From NCBI GenBank assembly GCA_002294185.1, contig DBFD01000079.1, forward strand, positions 1-52,697: a stretch of 52,697 nt of DNA, given 5' to 3'. Positions within the stretch are counted from its first letter, which is position 1. Each line of letters begins with the position of its first letter. Of this stretch, positions 7,914 through 17,019 are shown in pieces. The stretch is from Paracoccus sp. UBA889. Its GTDB lineage: Bacteria; Pseudomonadota; Alphaproteobacteria; Rhodobacterales; Rhodobacteraceae. Under the pieces are notes generated by a model. It was given only the letters and a program-made list of their open reading frames with translations. It made no database searches and was not told where the DNA came from. The position numbers and the translations under genes were made by a program.

Positions 7914-9503
7914 ATGCCGAAGGTTCTTGTGTCCGACAAGCTGTCGGAAACCGCCGTCCAGATTTTCCGCGACCGCGGCGTCGCGGTGGATTACCTGCCC
8001 GATCTGGGCAAGGACAAGGAAAAGCTGGCCGAGGTGATTGGCGATTATGACGGGCTGGCGATCCGGTCCGCGACCAAGGTGACCGGCAAGCTGCTGGAGA
8101 AAGCGACCAGACTGAAGGTCGTCGGGCGCGCCGGAATCGGGGTCGACAATGTCGATATTCCTGCGGCCAGCAAGAAGGGCGTGATCGTGATGAACACGCC
8201 GTTCGGGAACTCGATCACCACGGCCGAACATGCGATCGCGATGATGTTCGCCGTCGCAAGGCAATTGCCCGAAGCCAGCGTCAGCACCCATGCCGGCAAA
8301 TGGGAAAAGAGCCGCTTCATGGGGGTGGAGCTGTTCAACAAGACCCTGGGCGTGATCGGCGCGGGCAATATCGGGTCCATCGTCATCGATCGCGCGCTTG
8401 GGCTGCACATGAAGGTGCTGGCCTATGACCCCTTTCTGTCCGAGGAACGCGCGACCGAGATCGGCGTGACCAAGGTCGATCTGGACGATCTTCTGGGCAG
8501 GTCGGATTTCATCACCTTTCACGTGCCACTGACCGACAAGACCAGGAACATCCTGTCGCGAGACGCCATCGGCAAGCTGAAGAAGGGCGTCCGGATCATC
8601 AATTGCGCGCGCGGCGGGCTGGTCGATGAAGAGGCGCTGGCCGAAGCGTTGAAGGACGGCCGCGTGGCCGGTGCGGCCTTCGACGTCTTCGCGGTCGAGC
8701 CCGCCACCGAAAGCCCGCTGTTCAACCTGCCCAATGTCGTCGTGACCCCGCATCTGGGTGCATCGACCACCGAGGCGCAGGAAAACGTGGCGCTGCAGGT
8801 GGCCGAACAGATGTCGGACTACCTGTTGACCGGGGCGGTGCAGAACGCGCTGAACATGCCTTCGGTCACCGCCGAGGAGGCCACCGTGATGGGCCCGTGG
8901 ATCAGGCTGGCCGCCCATCTGGGCGCCTTCGTGGGCCAGATGACGGATGAGCCGATCAAGGCGATCAACGTGCTTTATGACGGGGCGGTGGCCTCGATGA
9001 ACCTGAACGCGCTGAACGCCTCGGCTATCGCCGGGGTGATGAAGGCCACCAATCCGGACGTGAATCCGGTCTCGGCCCCGGTGATCGCGAAGGAGCGCGG
9101 CATCCGGGTCTCGACCACGCGGCAGGACAAGGGCGGCATTTTCGAGGGCTATGTCAAGCTGACCGTCGTCACCGAGCAGCGCGAGCGATCGATCGCAGGC
9201 ACCGTCTTCAGCGACGGAAAGCCGCGCTTCATCCAGATCCGCGGCATCAACATCGATGCCGAGATCGGCGAACACATGCTATATACCCGCAACAAGGACG
9301 TGCCGGGCGTCATCGGCGCGCTTGGCATGACGCTGGGCGATCTGGGGGTCAACATCGCCAATTTCACGCTGGGACGTTCGACCGGGGGCGAGGATGCGAT
9401 CGCGATCCTGTATCTGGACGAACCGATCAGCGACCAGGCCCTGGCGGCCCTGCATAAGACCGGCAAGTTCCTGCAGGCCCGCCGTTTGCATTTCGAGGTC
9501 TGA
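7914..9503 (+). CDS. serA: D-3-phosphoglycerate dehydrogenase
   Basis: First committed step of serine synthesis: NAD-dependent oxidation of 3-phosphoglycerate. The 529-residue protein is the long form: catalytic and NAD-binding domains (GVIGAGNIGSIVIDRAL near residue 148; INCARGGLVDEEAL with the catalytic Arg; TPHLGASTTEAQENVA with the catalytic His near 278), an intervening ASB domain (about 320-450) and a C-terminal ACT domain (DVPGVIGALGMTLGDLGVNI) that usually binds serine for feedback. Start ATG 7914 follows GAGGAT; two earlier in-frame Met codons lack spacing to it. Downstream of serC, it completes a serCA pair. Confidence 0.96.
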   Translation: MPKVLVSDKLSETAVQIFRDRGVAVDYLPDLGKDKEKLAEVIGDYDGLAIRSATKVTGKLLEKATRLKVVGRAGIGVDNVDIPAASKKGVIVMNTPFGNSITTAEHAIAMMFAVARQLPEASVSTHAGKWEKSRFMGVELFNKTLGVIGAGNIGSIVIDRALGLHMKVLAYDPFLSEERATEIGVTKVDLDDLLGRSDFITFHVPLTDKTRNILSRDAIGKLKKGVRIINCARGGLVDEEALAEALKDGRVAGAAFDVFAVEPATESPLFNLPNVVVTPHLGASTTEAQENVALQVAEQMSDYLLTGAVQNALNMPSVTAEEATVMGPWIRLAAHLGAFVGQMTDEPIKAINVLYDGAVASMNLNALNASAIAGVMKATNPDVNPVSAPVIAKERGIRVSTTRQDKGGIFEGYVKLTVVTEQRERSIAGTVFSDGKPRFIQIRGINIDAEIGEHMLYTRNKDVPGVIGALGMTLGDLGVNIANFTLGRSTGGEDAIAILYLDEPISDQALAALHKTGKFLQARRLHFEV

Positions 9504-9575
9504 ACCTTGCGCCGCGCGCCCTTGACGGGCGCGCGGCGATCTGACCGGATGCAGGAACAAGGAACGCCCGCCGCC

Positions 9576-10307
9576 ATGACCCTTTACGTCGTCGGAGACA
9601 TTCACGGCCACCCGGAGCTGCTGCGCGCCGCGCATGAACGGATTTTCAGCGATGGCGGCAAGCACGCGCTGATCGCCCATGTCGGCGACCTGGTCGATCG
9701 GGGCCCGGATTCGCGCGGCGCGGTGGAATATCTGATGCGGGGGCGCGACGCGGGACGCAACTGGGTGGTCACGCGCGGCAATCACGACCGCTTCCTGCCG
9801 ATCTTCCTGTCCGATCCCGCCTGGGTCGATCCGGGGCTGGCCTCGGGCCGGACCTGGATCGCGCATAGCGGGCTGGGCGCGGCCGCGACGCTGGCATCCT
9901 ATGGCGTCGATCCGACGCTTTCCGGCGACCGGTTGCTGACCGAGGCACGCCGCGCGGTGCCCGATGCGCACGCCCGATTCCTGTCCTCGCTGCCCTTGTG
10001 GTTCCTGCATCCCGAGGCACTGGTCGTCCATGCCGGCATCCGACCGGGCATCGATCTTCAGGATCAGGCCGAACAGGATCTGGTCTGGATCCGCAAGGAT
10101 TTTCTGGACAGCGACGCTGATCACGGGCCGTTGATCGTGCATGGCCATACCGCCATCGACACGGCAACCCATTACGGAAATCGCCTGAATATCGACGGCG
10201 GCGCGGCCTATGGTCGGCCGCTTTGCGCGGTCGCGATCGAGGCCGGGCAGGTGCATCTTCTGACCGACGACGGCCGGGTGCCGCTGCTGCCGCAGGCCGC
10301 GTCATGA
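9576..10307 (+). CDS. Calcineurin-like metallophosphoesterase (Ser/Thr phosphatase or ApaH-like)
   Basis: Di-metal phosphoesterase, 243 residues, with the motif set GDIHGH, GDLVDRG, RGNHD, a later VHAGI and IVHGHT. This places it with bacterial PPP-type phosphatases and diadenosine tetraphosphatases; the substrate cannot be told from sequence. There are alternative starts at 9507 and 9549; 9576 puts the first strand (LYVVGDIHG) at the N-terminus, as is usual. It follows serA by about 70 bases and its stop overlaps the next start (ATGA), so it is probably co-transcribed with the CreA-family gene. Confidence 0.85.
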   Translation: MTLYVVGDIHGHPELLRAAHERIFSDGGKHALIAHVGDLVDRGPDSRGAVEYLMRGRDAGRNWVVTRGNHDRFLPIFLSDPAWVDPGLASGRTWIAHSGLGAAATLASYGVDPTLSGDRLLTEARRAVPDAHARFLSSLPLWFLHPEALVVHAGIRPGIDLQDQAEQDLVWIRKDFLDSDADHGPLIVHGHTAIDTATHYGNRLNIDGGAAYGRPLCAVAIEAGQVHLLTDDGRVPLLPQAAS

Positions 10308-10774
10308 TCGCGCGCCTGCTTGCCCTGTCACTGCTGATCCCCGCGGCCACGGCCGCGGAGGAGATCGGCAAGATCGGCGTGGACTGGATCGGCAACGATA
10401 TCGTGATCGAGGCGATCCGCGATCCCGAGGTTGGCGGCGTCACCTGCCATCTGGCCTATTTCGACCGTTCGATGCTGGACCGGCTGAGCCAGGGCAACTG
10501 GTTCGAGGATCCCTCGAACAGCGCCATCGAATGCGCGCGGACAGGACCCATCGACCTGAGCGGGATCCGGCGCGGAAAGGGCGGCGAGGATGTGTTCCGC
10601 GAGGGCCGCTCGCTGGTTTTCAAGTCCTTGCGCGTCAAGCGGATCTATGACGAGGAGAACCGCGTGCTGATCTACCTGGCCCACGCCAATGAACTGACCG
10701 ATGGTTCGGCAAAAATGGCGATCTCGACCGTGCCGCTGCTGGACGAGGATCGGGATCCGTTGCCGCCGGAATAG
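10304..10774 (+). CDS. CreA-family periplasmic protein
   Basis: 156 residues with a short signal peptide (MIARLLALSLLIPAATAAEE, cleavage after ATA or AAE). The body matches CreA: GKIGVDWIGNDIVIEAIRDP, GVTCHLAYFDR, NSAIECARTGPID with two Cys likely forming a disulfide, then VKRIYDEENRVLIYLAHANE. The molecular role of CreA is unknown. The start overlaps the phosphatase stop by ATGA. Confidence 0.88.
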   Translation: MIARLLALSLLIPAATAAEEIGKIGVDWIGNDIVIEAIRDPEVGGVTCHLAYFDRSMLDRLSQGNWFEDPSNSAIECARTGPIDLSGIRRGKGGEDVFREGRSLVFKSLRVKRIYDEENRVLIYLAHANELTDGSAKMAISTVPLLDEDRDPLPPE

Positions 10775-10910
10775 GCAGGGCGCCGGCGTTTATGCCCGGT
10801 CTTGCCTTCGGATCATGCAAATGCTGCCGATCCGGTGGACAGAATCGCCCGACGGGATTAGAAGGCGCGACATCCGCTCTCTGCCGGCAGGAACATGGAA
10901 GGCGACAGCC

Positions 10911-11243
10911 ATGCAGTCATATCACCGCGTCGCGAAATTCGGTTTGGGCCAGGTTGTCCGCCATCGTCATCGTCCGTTTCGCGGCGTCATCTTCGACGTC
11001 GATCCCGAATTCGCCAATACGCAGGAATGGTATGATTCCATTCCCGAAGATGCGCGGCCGGCCAAGAACCAGCCCTTCTATCACCTTTATGCCGAAACCG
11101 AGGCAACCTATTACGTTGCCTATGTGTCCGAGCAGAACCTAGAGGCCGATGCCTCTGGCGAGCCGCTGGACCATCCCGATGTGATGGAGATGTTCAGCGA
11201 TTTCGCTGATGGCAGCTATCGCCTTGCCGCGCAACTGAACTGA
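10911..11243 (+). CDS. hspQ: Heat shock protein HspQ
   Basis: 110-residue HspQ (YccV-like, hemimethylated-DNA-binding domain) protein. In enterobacteria HspQ is an adaptor and specificity enhancer of Lon; the role here is inferred from the family. Signatures: KFGLGQVVRHRHRPFRGVIF, DVDPEFANTQEWYD, QPFYHLYAETEATYYVAYVS and EQNLE. The ATG at 10911 has GGAAGG upstream; the open frame extends further 5' but without family sequence. It is a single gene, about 135 bases after the CreA gene. Confidence 0.92.
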   Translation: MQSYHRVAKFGLGQVVRHRHRPFRGVIFDVDPEFANTQEWYDSIPEDARPAKNQPFYHLYAETEATYYVAYVSEQNLEADASGEPLDHPDVMEMFSDFADGSYRLAAQLN

Positions 11244-11311
11244 GGCCGCAGGGCGCCTTCTGCAGCGCTGGCGATCACGATCGCGCATTCCGCGGCCGGT
11301 CCGGCAATGGC

Positions 11312-11806
11312 TCAAACCTCGGCAAAGGGCACGCTGAAGGCCAGGAAATTTCGCTGCTGTTCGCGGTAATAGCAAAGAGCCTGTGTCAGATCCTGGATCA
11401 GATACCAGCCGAAGCCGCCCTCGGGCAGATCGGCGACATCGTTTCGCGGCAGGTCGCGCGGCAGCAGGCAATCGGCGGGAACGGAGATGCCGTTATCGGT
11501 GATCGCGCAGGCCAGCCCGGATTCGTGCCGGACGATGCAGAGATGGATCTGCGGCAAGGTTCTGCGAACCGTTCCCCCGGCGTCTGTCGCAGCATGTTCG
11601 GCGACATTGTTCATCACCTCGGCCAGAACCAGTTCCAGCCGGCCCAGCGTATCATCGCTGACCTCGCCGGCGAAGCGGCGGCGCACATCCATCAACGCGC
11701 CGCGCACGCTGTCGGGGCGGGCGGACAGCACCTGATGAAACATCGGTTGTGTCCGCACCCGGCCCCCTCCTTTCACTTCGGCGTTCTGCCGCTGGGTCGG
11801 GGTCAT
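11312..11806 (-). CDS. RsbW-like anti-sigma / GHKL serine kinase
   Basis: 164 residues with a GHKL ATPase fold: N-box ELVLAEVMNNVAEHA, G1 box AITDNGIS, G2 box GGFGWYLIQDL. In partner-switching systems such proteins bind a sigma factor or other target and phosphorylate a STAS protein. The start overlaps the stop of the STAS gene upstream (ATGA), so the two are made together. No sigma factor or phosphatase of the system lies in the window. The N-terminal extension before MFHQVLSARPDS is non-conserved, so a start at the internal Met is possible. Confidence 0.85.
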   Translation of the reverse strand: MTPTQRQNAEVKGGGRVRTQPMFHQVLSARPDSVRGALMDVRRRFAGEVSDDTLGRLELVLAEVMNNVAEHAATDAGGTVRRTLPQIHLCIVRHESGLACAITDNGISVPADCLLPRDLPRNDVADLPEGGFGWYLIQDLTQALCYYREQQRNFLAFSVPFAEV

Positions 11807-12132
11807 GTGGTCTCCGGTCCCTCCGTGGCGGCCGGCCGGATCTCGAAAACCGAATCCATCCGTGTCAGACGGAACACCCGTTCGACATTGGGCGTCAGCC
11901 CCTGAAGGATCAGCGGCAGGTTTTCGGGCATCGCCTTGCGCACCGCGATTACGGCACCAAGGCCCGAACTGTCCATGAAATCAACGGCACTCATATCCAT
12001 TACAACCGGCTTGCGGTTGCGCAGCGCGATCTCGCGCAGCTTGTCCTTGAACCTGGTGGCGATCGCGGCGTCGATGCGACTGCCGGTGACCCTGACCCTC
12101 ATTTCCCCACCATGGTCGACAGCGTCCAGCAT
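11803..12132 (-). CDS. STAS-domain anti-anti-sigma factor
   Basis: 109 residues, single STAS domain. The phospho-acceptor site is the Ser pair in DFMDSSGLGAVIAVR (near residue 55), preceded by the strand PVVMDMSAV. It would be phosphorylated by the GHKL kinase encoded directly downstream (ATGA overlap) and, when unphosphorylated, sequester it. It is divergent from the thiolase gene with about 95 bases between. Confidence 0.88.
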   Translation of the reverse strand: MLDAVDHGGEMRVRVTGSRIDAAIATRFKDKLREIALRNRKPVVMDMSAVDFMDSSGLGAVIAVRKAMPENLPLILQGLTPNVERVFRLTRMDSVFEIRPAATEGPETT

Positions 12133-12227
12133 GATCCCGATTCCCTCTTGTTTTCCCTCTCACGACTAGACGCAAATGGTTACGATCCGGTAAGCGGGAA
12201 CAGGTCGAGCCGGGAGAGATCGTGACA

Positions 12228-13388
12228 ATGCGAGACATTTTCGTTCTGGGATGCGCGCGCACGCCCATGGGAGGTCTGCAAGGCGCGCTGGCCGAGTCCA
12301 GCGCCCCCGAACTGGGCGGCGTCGCCATTCGCGCGGCGCTGAACCGGGCGGACCGCGCGGCCGGCGATCCCGATGCGCTGTTCATGGGCTGCGTGCTGCC
12401 CGCCGGTCAGGGACAGGCGCCGGCGCGTCAGGCCGGCTTCCTGGCGGGGCTGCCCGAATCGCTGCCTGCGACGACGCTGAACAAGATGTGTGGATCGGGA
12501 ATGCAGGCGGTGATGATGGCGATGGACGCGATTCGCGCCGGCAGCGCCGATCTGGTCGTCGCGGGCGGCATGGAAAGCATGTCCAACGCCCCCTATCTGC
12601 TGCCGCGGATGCGCAGCGGCGCGCGGCTGGGCCATGCGCAGGCGCTGGATCACATGTTTCTGGACGGGCTGGAGGACGCCTATGACAAGGGCCGTCTGAT
12701 GGGCACTTTTGCCGAGGATTGCGCCGCCGAATTCGGCTTTGGCCGCGAGGCACAGGACCGCTACGCGCTGGCCAGCCTGTCGCGCGCGGCGGACGCGATC
12801 GCCTCGGGCGCCTTCGCGGCCGAGATCGCGCCGGTCACGTTGACCGGCCGCCGGGGCGAGATTGTCGTCGATACCGACGAACAGCCCGGTAACGCCCGGC
12901 CCGAAAAAATCCCGCATCTGAAGCCGGCCTTCCGCAAGGACGGCACCGTGACGGCGGCCAATTCCAGCTCGATTTCGGACGGGGCGGCGGCGCTGGCGAT
13001 CGGCGCGGACGGGGATGGCGCATTGGCCCGGATCCTGGGTCATGCCAGCCACGCGCAACAGCCGGGACAATTTCCGACCGCGCCCGTTCCCGCCGCCCAG
13101 AAGCTGTTGGAGCGGATCGGCTGGTCCGCCGCCGATGTCGATCTGTGGGAGGTGAACGAGGCTTTCGCGGTCGTGCCGATGGCGTTCATGGCGCGGATGG
13201 GACTGGATCATGGCATCGTCAACGTCAATGGCGGGGCCTGCGCGCTTGGCCACCCAATCGGTGCCTCGGGCGCGCGGATCATCGTCACCCTGATCCATGC
13301 ACTCAGGTCTCGCGGCGGTCGGCGCGGTGTGGCGGCCATCTGCATCGGCGGCGGAGAAGGCACGGCAATCGCCGTTGAACTGGTTTAG
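12228..13388 (+). CDS. Thiolase (acetyl-CoA C-acyltransferase family)
   Basis: 386 residues. Condenses or cleaves acyl-CoA units. Catalytic residues are all visible: nucleophile C88 in [11 protein letters not shown], His in [12 protein letters not shown], and Cys/His in [16 protein letters not shown]. Degradative and biosynthetic thiolases cannot be separated with confidence; no phaB, hydratase or CoA transferase gene lies next to it. A GTG at 12222 is in frame, but ATG 12228 is better spaced from GGGAGAG. Divergent from the STAS gene. Confidence 0.93.
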   Translation: MRDIFVLGCARTPMGGLQGALAESSAPELGGVAIRAALNRADRAAGDPDALFMGCVLPAGQGQAPARQAGFLAGLPESLPATTLNKMCGSGMQAVMMAMDAIRAGSADLVVAGGMESMSNAPYLLPRMRSGARLGHAQALDHMFLDGLEDAYDKGRLMGTFAEDCAAEFGFGREAQDRYALASLSRAADAIASGAFAAEIAPVTLTGRRGEIVVDTDEQPGNARPEKIPHLKPAFRKDGTVTAANSSSISDGAAALAIGADGDGALARILGHASHAQQPGQFPTAPVPAAQKLLERIGWSAADVDLWEVNEAFAVVPMAFMARMGLDHGIVNVNGGACALGHPIGASGARIIVTLIHALRSRGGRRGVAAICIGGGEGTAIAVELV

Positions 13389-13485
13389 CCCTGCCCAAAA
13401 CTTTGGCAGCCTGCCGCGCCGGGGGCATCCCGGACCGCGGAGGAGGCCGGCATTCGCGGAACTTTCGTGCATTTCCCGGCTTTCC

Positions 13486-13502
13486 CCTGTGGACTCCACA
13501 GG
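13486..13502. promoter_or_regulatory. Inverted repeat CCTGTGG-ACT-CCACAGG
   Basis: Perfect 7-base arms with a 3-base loop in the 181-base gap between the thiolase gene and the ATP-grasp gene. There is no T run, so an operator for the Anbu operon is as likely as a hairpin terminator. Function unproven. Confidence 0.3.
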
Positions 13503-13569
13503 ACCGGTCTCTGATCATCGGCAGCCTGAAAGGCCTGTGAAGGGCTGATGGTCCAACCCGGGGGGGATG

Positions 13570-14979
13570 ATGACATACTACAATGAAATGTATGAAGGAA
13601 AACGAGTCCGAGACCCCTATGCGCGCCTCAGCGACTGGGTGGACACGATGCCGGACGATTTCCGCCAGATGAAACAGGCAGAGGCCGAGGCGCTGTTCCG
13701 TCGCATCGGCATCACCTTCGCGGTCTATGGCGAGGGCGGCGATCCCGACCGGCTGATCCCCTTCGACATGATGCCGCGCGTCTTCGAACAGAACGAATGG
13801 CGCAAGCTGGAACGCGGCATCAAGCAGCGCGCCCGGGCCCTGAACGCCTTTCTGCGCGATGTCTATGGCCGGGGCGAGATCATTCGCGCCGGCCGCATCC
13901 CTGCCAAACTGGTCTATCAGAACGACGCCTATGAAAAGGCCGTGGTCGGCGTCATCCCTCCGCGCGGCGTCTATTCCCACATCATCGGCATCGACCTTGT
14001 CCGCACCGCCAAGGACGAATTCTTCGTGCTGGAAGACAATTGCCGCACGCCGTCAGGCGTCAGCTACATGCTGGAAAACCGCGAGATCATGATGCGGATG
14101 TTTCCGCAATTGTTTCGGGGTAACCGGATCGAGCCGGTGGACCAATATCCCGACCTGCTGCGTCGCACCCTGGAATCGGTGGCGCCCCAGAAATGCGAGG
14201 GGCGGCCGACCTGCGTGATCCTGACGCCGGGACATTTCAACAGCGCCTATTACGAACACAGCTTTCTGGCCAACCTGATGGGCGTCGAACTGGTCGAGGG
14301 TGCGGATCTCTTCGTCGATGGGGAATTCGTCTATGCCCGCACGACACAGGGGCCGAAGCGTATCGATGTCATCTATCGCCGGATCGACGATCCGTTTCTC
14401 GATCCGCTGTGTTTCCGGCCCGATTCCCTGCTGGGCGTTCCGGGGTTGATGGATGTCTATCGCTCGGGCGGGGTCTCGATCTGCTCGGCCCCTGGCGCGG
14501 GGGTTGCCGATGACAAGGCGATCTATACCTTCGTGCCCGAGATGGTCCGCTTCTACCTGGGCGAGGAGCCGATCCTGAACAACGTCCAGACCTGGACCCT
14601 GTGGAAGGATGACGACTACCGCTATGTGATGGAGAACCTGCCGGATCTGGTCGTGAAGGAGGTCCACGGATCGGGCGGATACGGAATGCTGGTGGGTCCG
14701 AAATCCACCAGCGACGAAATCGAGGCGTTCCGCGCCAAGATCGCCGCCGATCCGTCGAACTACATCGCCCAGCCAACGCTGTCATTGTCCACCTGCCCCA
14801 CCTTCGTCGAGGAAGGCATCGCGCCGCGCCATGTCGATCTGCGGCCCTATTGCCTGTGCGGCGACCGGATCGAACTGGTGCCGGGCGGGCTGACCCGCGT
14901 GGCCTTGCGCGAAGGCAGCCTTGTGGTGAACTCATCGCAGGGCGGCGGCGTCAAGGACACCTGGGTCCTGTCGGAATAA
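13570..14979 (+). CDS. Circularly permuted ATP-grasp protein of the Anbu locus
   Basis: 469 residues, circularly permuted ATP-grasp type 2 family (DUF404/DUF407). Landmarks: YEGKRVRDPYARLSDWVD at the N-terminus, RGIKQRARALNAFLRDVYG, VLEDNCRTPSGVSYMLENR (ligand region), VKEVHGSGGYGMLVGP (nucleotide-binding) and CPTFVEEGIAPRHVDLRPY. Such genes are regularly found with alpha-E, transglutaminase and Anbu peptidase genes, and are thought to ligate an amino acid or peptide tag, but the substrate is not established. Two ATGs in a row (13567, 13570) follow a run of G; the second has the better spacing. Alpha-E follows after 15 bases. Confidence 0.9.
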   Translation: MTYYNEMYEGKRVRDPYARLSDWVDTMPDDFRQMKQAEAEALFRRIGITFAVYGEGGDPDRLIPFDMMPRVFEQNEWRKLERGIKQRARALNAFLRDVYGRGEIIRAGRIPAKLVYQNDAYEKAVVGVIPPRGVYSHIIGIDLVRTAKDEFFVLEDNCRTPSGVSYMLENREIMMRMFPQLFRGNRIEPVDQYPDLLRRTLESVAPQKCEGRPTCVILTPGHFNSAYYEHSFLANLMGVELVEGADLFVDGEFVYARTTQGPKRIDVIYRRIDDPFLDPLCFRPDSLLGVPGLMDVYRSGGVSICSAPGAGVADDKAIYTFVPEMVRFYLGEEPILNNVQTWTLWKDDDYRYVMENLPDLVVKEVHGSGGYGMLVGPKSTSDEIEAFRAKIAADPSNYIAQPTLSLSTCPTFVEEGIAPRHVDLRPYCLCGDRIELVPGGLTRVALREGSLVVNSSQGGGVKDTWVLSE

Positions 14980-14994
14980 CAGAGGGGAACGACC

Positions 14995-15951
14995 ATGCTG
15001 TGCCGCACCGCCTCGAACCTGTTCTGGATGGGCCGCCATCTGGAACGCGCGGAAACCGCCGCCCGCCTGCTGGATGTGGGCCAGCGGATCACCCTGCTGC
15101 CCAATACCGAGGCGGGCTACCAGAACGAATGGAACTCGCTTCTGCAGGCTTCGGGCACCTCGGCCCTGTTCGCCGACAAATACGGCGAGATCACGCAGGA
15201 AAAGATCGAGGAATTCATCTTCTTCGACCGCGACAACCCGTCTTCGGTCGTGTCCTGCATCGAAAAGGCCCGCGAAGCCGGACGCATCGTGCGCACCGCG
15301 CTGACCAGCCAGGTCTGGGACGCGCTGAACGTCAGCTATCAGGAATTGCGCAAGATCGAGAAGACGCCGCGATCCCGCATCGACACGGCGAACCTGACGG
15401 ATTTCACCACCGGCCATACCTCGACCGTGCGCGGCGCGATCAATGCGACCCAGCTTCGCAACGATGGCTGGCATTTCATGAATCTGGGCTATGGCCTGGA
15501 ACGCGCGGATGCGACGGCGCGGCTGCTGGATGTGAAATATTTCGTCCTTCTTCCCCGGATCGAATTCGTGGGCTCCGGCCTTGACACCTATCAGTGGCAG
15601 GTGATCCTGAGGGCGCTGTCGGCGCATCGGGCCTATCATTGGGCCTATGGCGGCGACATCACCGCCGGTCGCGTCGCCGATTTCCTGATCCTGAACGGGG
15701 AAAGCCCGCGATCGCTGATCACCTCGCTTTACGAAGGCGTCTGGCACCTGGAGGGACTGGCCAAACGCTATGGCGACAAGGCACCGACCACCGCGCGCGA
15801 CAAGTCGCGTGAAGTGCTGGAAGCGTTGCAGGCGCGCGATATCGACGCGATCTTCGATGAGGGGCTGCACGAATTCCTGTCATGGTTCATCGCCGAGATC
15901 GGAGTCATCTCGATGCGTGTGCACGAAGATTACCTGCTGGGAGGCTCGTAG
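14995..15951 (+). CDS. Alpha-E domain protein
   Basis: 318 residues, all-helical alpha-E (DUF403) domain. It starts MLCRTASNLFWMGRHLERAE, the family's signature, followed by HFMNLGYGLERADATARLLD, a second ERAxxxARLLD repeat. Its biochemical role is unknown; it is always associated with the ATP-grasp partner. An AGAGGGGA ribosome site precedes the start. The last codons lead directly into the transglutaminase ribosome site (GGGAGG), so translation is coupled. Confidence 0.92.
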   Translation: MLCRTASNLFWMGRHLERAETAARLLDVGQRITLLPNTEAGYQNEWNSLLQASGTSALFADKYGEITQEKIEEFIFFDRDNPSSVVSCIEKAREAGRIVRTALTSQVWDALNVSYQELRKIEKTPRSRIDTANLTDFTTGHTSTVRGAINATQLRNDGWHFMNLGYGLERADATARLLDVKYFVLLPRIEFVGSGLDTYQWQVILRALSAHRAYHWAYGGDITAGRVADFLILNGESPRSLITSLYEGVWHLEGLAKRYGDKAPTTARDKSREVLEALQARDIDAIFDEGLHEFLSWFIAEIGVISMRVHEDYLLGGS

Positions 15952-15955
15952 GCGG

Positions 15956-16798
15956 ATGAAACTCGGAATCCTTCATGAAACCGTCTATCGCTATGACCAC
16001 CCGATCCGCAACTTCGTCCAGAGCCTGCGACTGACTCCCTCGGTCTTCGAGGGGCAGAAGGCCCATGACTGGCGCATCGAGGTAAGCGGCGGCGTCAAGG
16101 GGCCCAGCTTTCGCGACGGTGCCGGAGACTGGATCGAGGGCTGGGCCGTGCGCGGCCCCGCGCAGGAGGTGATCGTGAAGATCGCGGGCCGGGTCGAGAC
16201 CCGCGATACCGCCGGCGTGTTGCGCGGCCATCGCGAGATGATCCACCCGATGGCCTATCTGCGCGACACCGGAACGACACGGGCCGATGACCGCCTGCGG
16301 CAACTGGCCGACAGCGTGACCGAGGCCGCGGACAACCTGGATCTGGCGCACAGATTGTCGGCGGCGGTCGGCGAGGCCATCGCCTATCGTCCCGGCGTGA
16401 CCCGGACCCAGACAACGGCCGCCGAGGCGCTGAAGCTGGGGCAGGGCGTCTGCCAGGACCATACCCATGCCCTGATCGCGCTGGCGCGGATCCGCGGGTT
16501 GCCGGGGCGATATGTCTCGGGCTACCTGCACGTGACCGAGGACGGCCAATCCCAGGAAGCGGCCCATGCCTGGGCCGAAATCCATGTCGAGCGTTTGGGA
16601 TGGGTCGGCTTCGATGCGGCCAATGCCTGCTGCCCGGACGAACGCTATGTCCGGCTGGCCTCGGGCCTTGACGCGGCCGATGCGGCGCCGATCCGGGGCA
16701 TCGCCATCGGCCGGGGAGTCGAAAAGCTGGACGTCGCGGTCCGCGTCGAGGACATCGAGACACTGCAAGGCCAGAGCCAGAGCCAGACGCAAAGCTGA
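15956..16798 (+). CDS. Transglutaminase-like cysteine protease of the Anbu locus
   Basis: 280 residues. The N-terminal beta domain (LGILHETVYRYDHPIRNFVQ, the bacterial transglutaminase N-terminal signature) is followed by the papain-like core with catalytic Cys in LGQGVCQDHTHALIALAR, His in EAAHAWAEIHVE and Asp in WVGFDAANAC. Probably a peptidase or amidase acting on the product of the ATP-grasp ligase. The tail is a Q/S-rich repeat (QGQSQSQTQS). Starts 4 bases after the alpha-E stop. Confidence 0.92.
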   Translation: MKLGILHETVYRYDHPIRNFVQSLRLTPSVFEGQKAHDWRIEVSGGVKGPSFRDGAGDWIEGWAVRGPAQEVIVKIAGRVETRDTAGVLRGHREMIHPMAYLRDTGTTRADDRLRQLADSVTEAADNLDLAHRLSAAVGEAIAYRPGVTRTQTTAAEALKLGQGVCQDHTHALIALARIRGLPGRYVSGYLHVTEDGQSQEAAHAWAEIHVERLGWVGFDAANACCPDERYVRLASGLDAADAAPIRGIAIGRGVEKLDVAVRVEDIETLQGQSQSQTQS

Positions 16799-16844
16799 AA
16801 CACGCCTTGGCACTTCGGAAAACCGCAACGTCATGGCGCCTCGC

Positions 16845-17005
16845 GACGAAGGGGCCTCGCCGGCCCCCTCCTGGCCTGCGGCCAATTCACCCCCGCAGGT
16901 AATTGCAAAGAGCGCGAGAAGCCTGCGTCCACCCCTCGCGCTCTTTAAAAATACCTCGGGGGGAGTCGCGTCAGCGACCGGGGGGCCGCGCCCCCCGCCG
17001 CCGGA
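16845..17005. repeat. Two facing copies of the intergenic palindrome
   Basis: Convergent gap between the transglutaminase and cpdB genes. Copy A (plus orientation, about 16852-16918) has GGGGCC..GGCCCC, CCCCCGCAGGTAATTGC and ends AAAGAGCGCGAG. Copy B (minus orientation, about 17005-16935) has GGGGGGCGCGGCCCCCC, CCCCCCGAGGTATTTTT and ends with the same AAAGAGCGCGAG. The layout matches copy 1 in the serC-serA gap. The shared ends create the hairpin listed separately. Confidence 0.6.
16907..16946. terminator. Bidirectional terminator-like hairpin
   Basis: Perfect 12-base inverted repeat AAAGAGCGCGAG / CTCGCGCTCTTT with a 16-base loop, A-rich on one flank and T-rich on the other. It lies between the convergent transglutaminase and cpdB genes, as expected for a shared terminator. 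Confidence 0.55.
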
Positions 17006-17019
17006 TCGGACACCTGACC

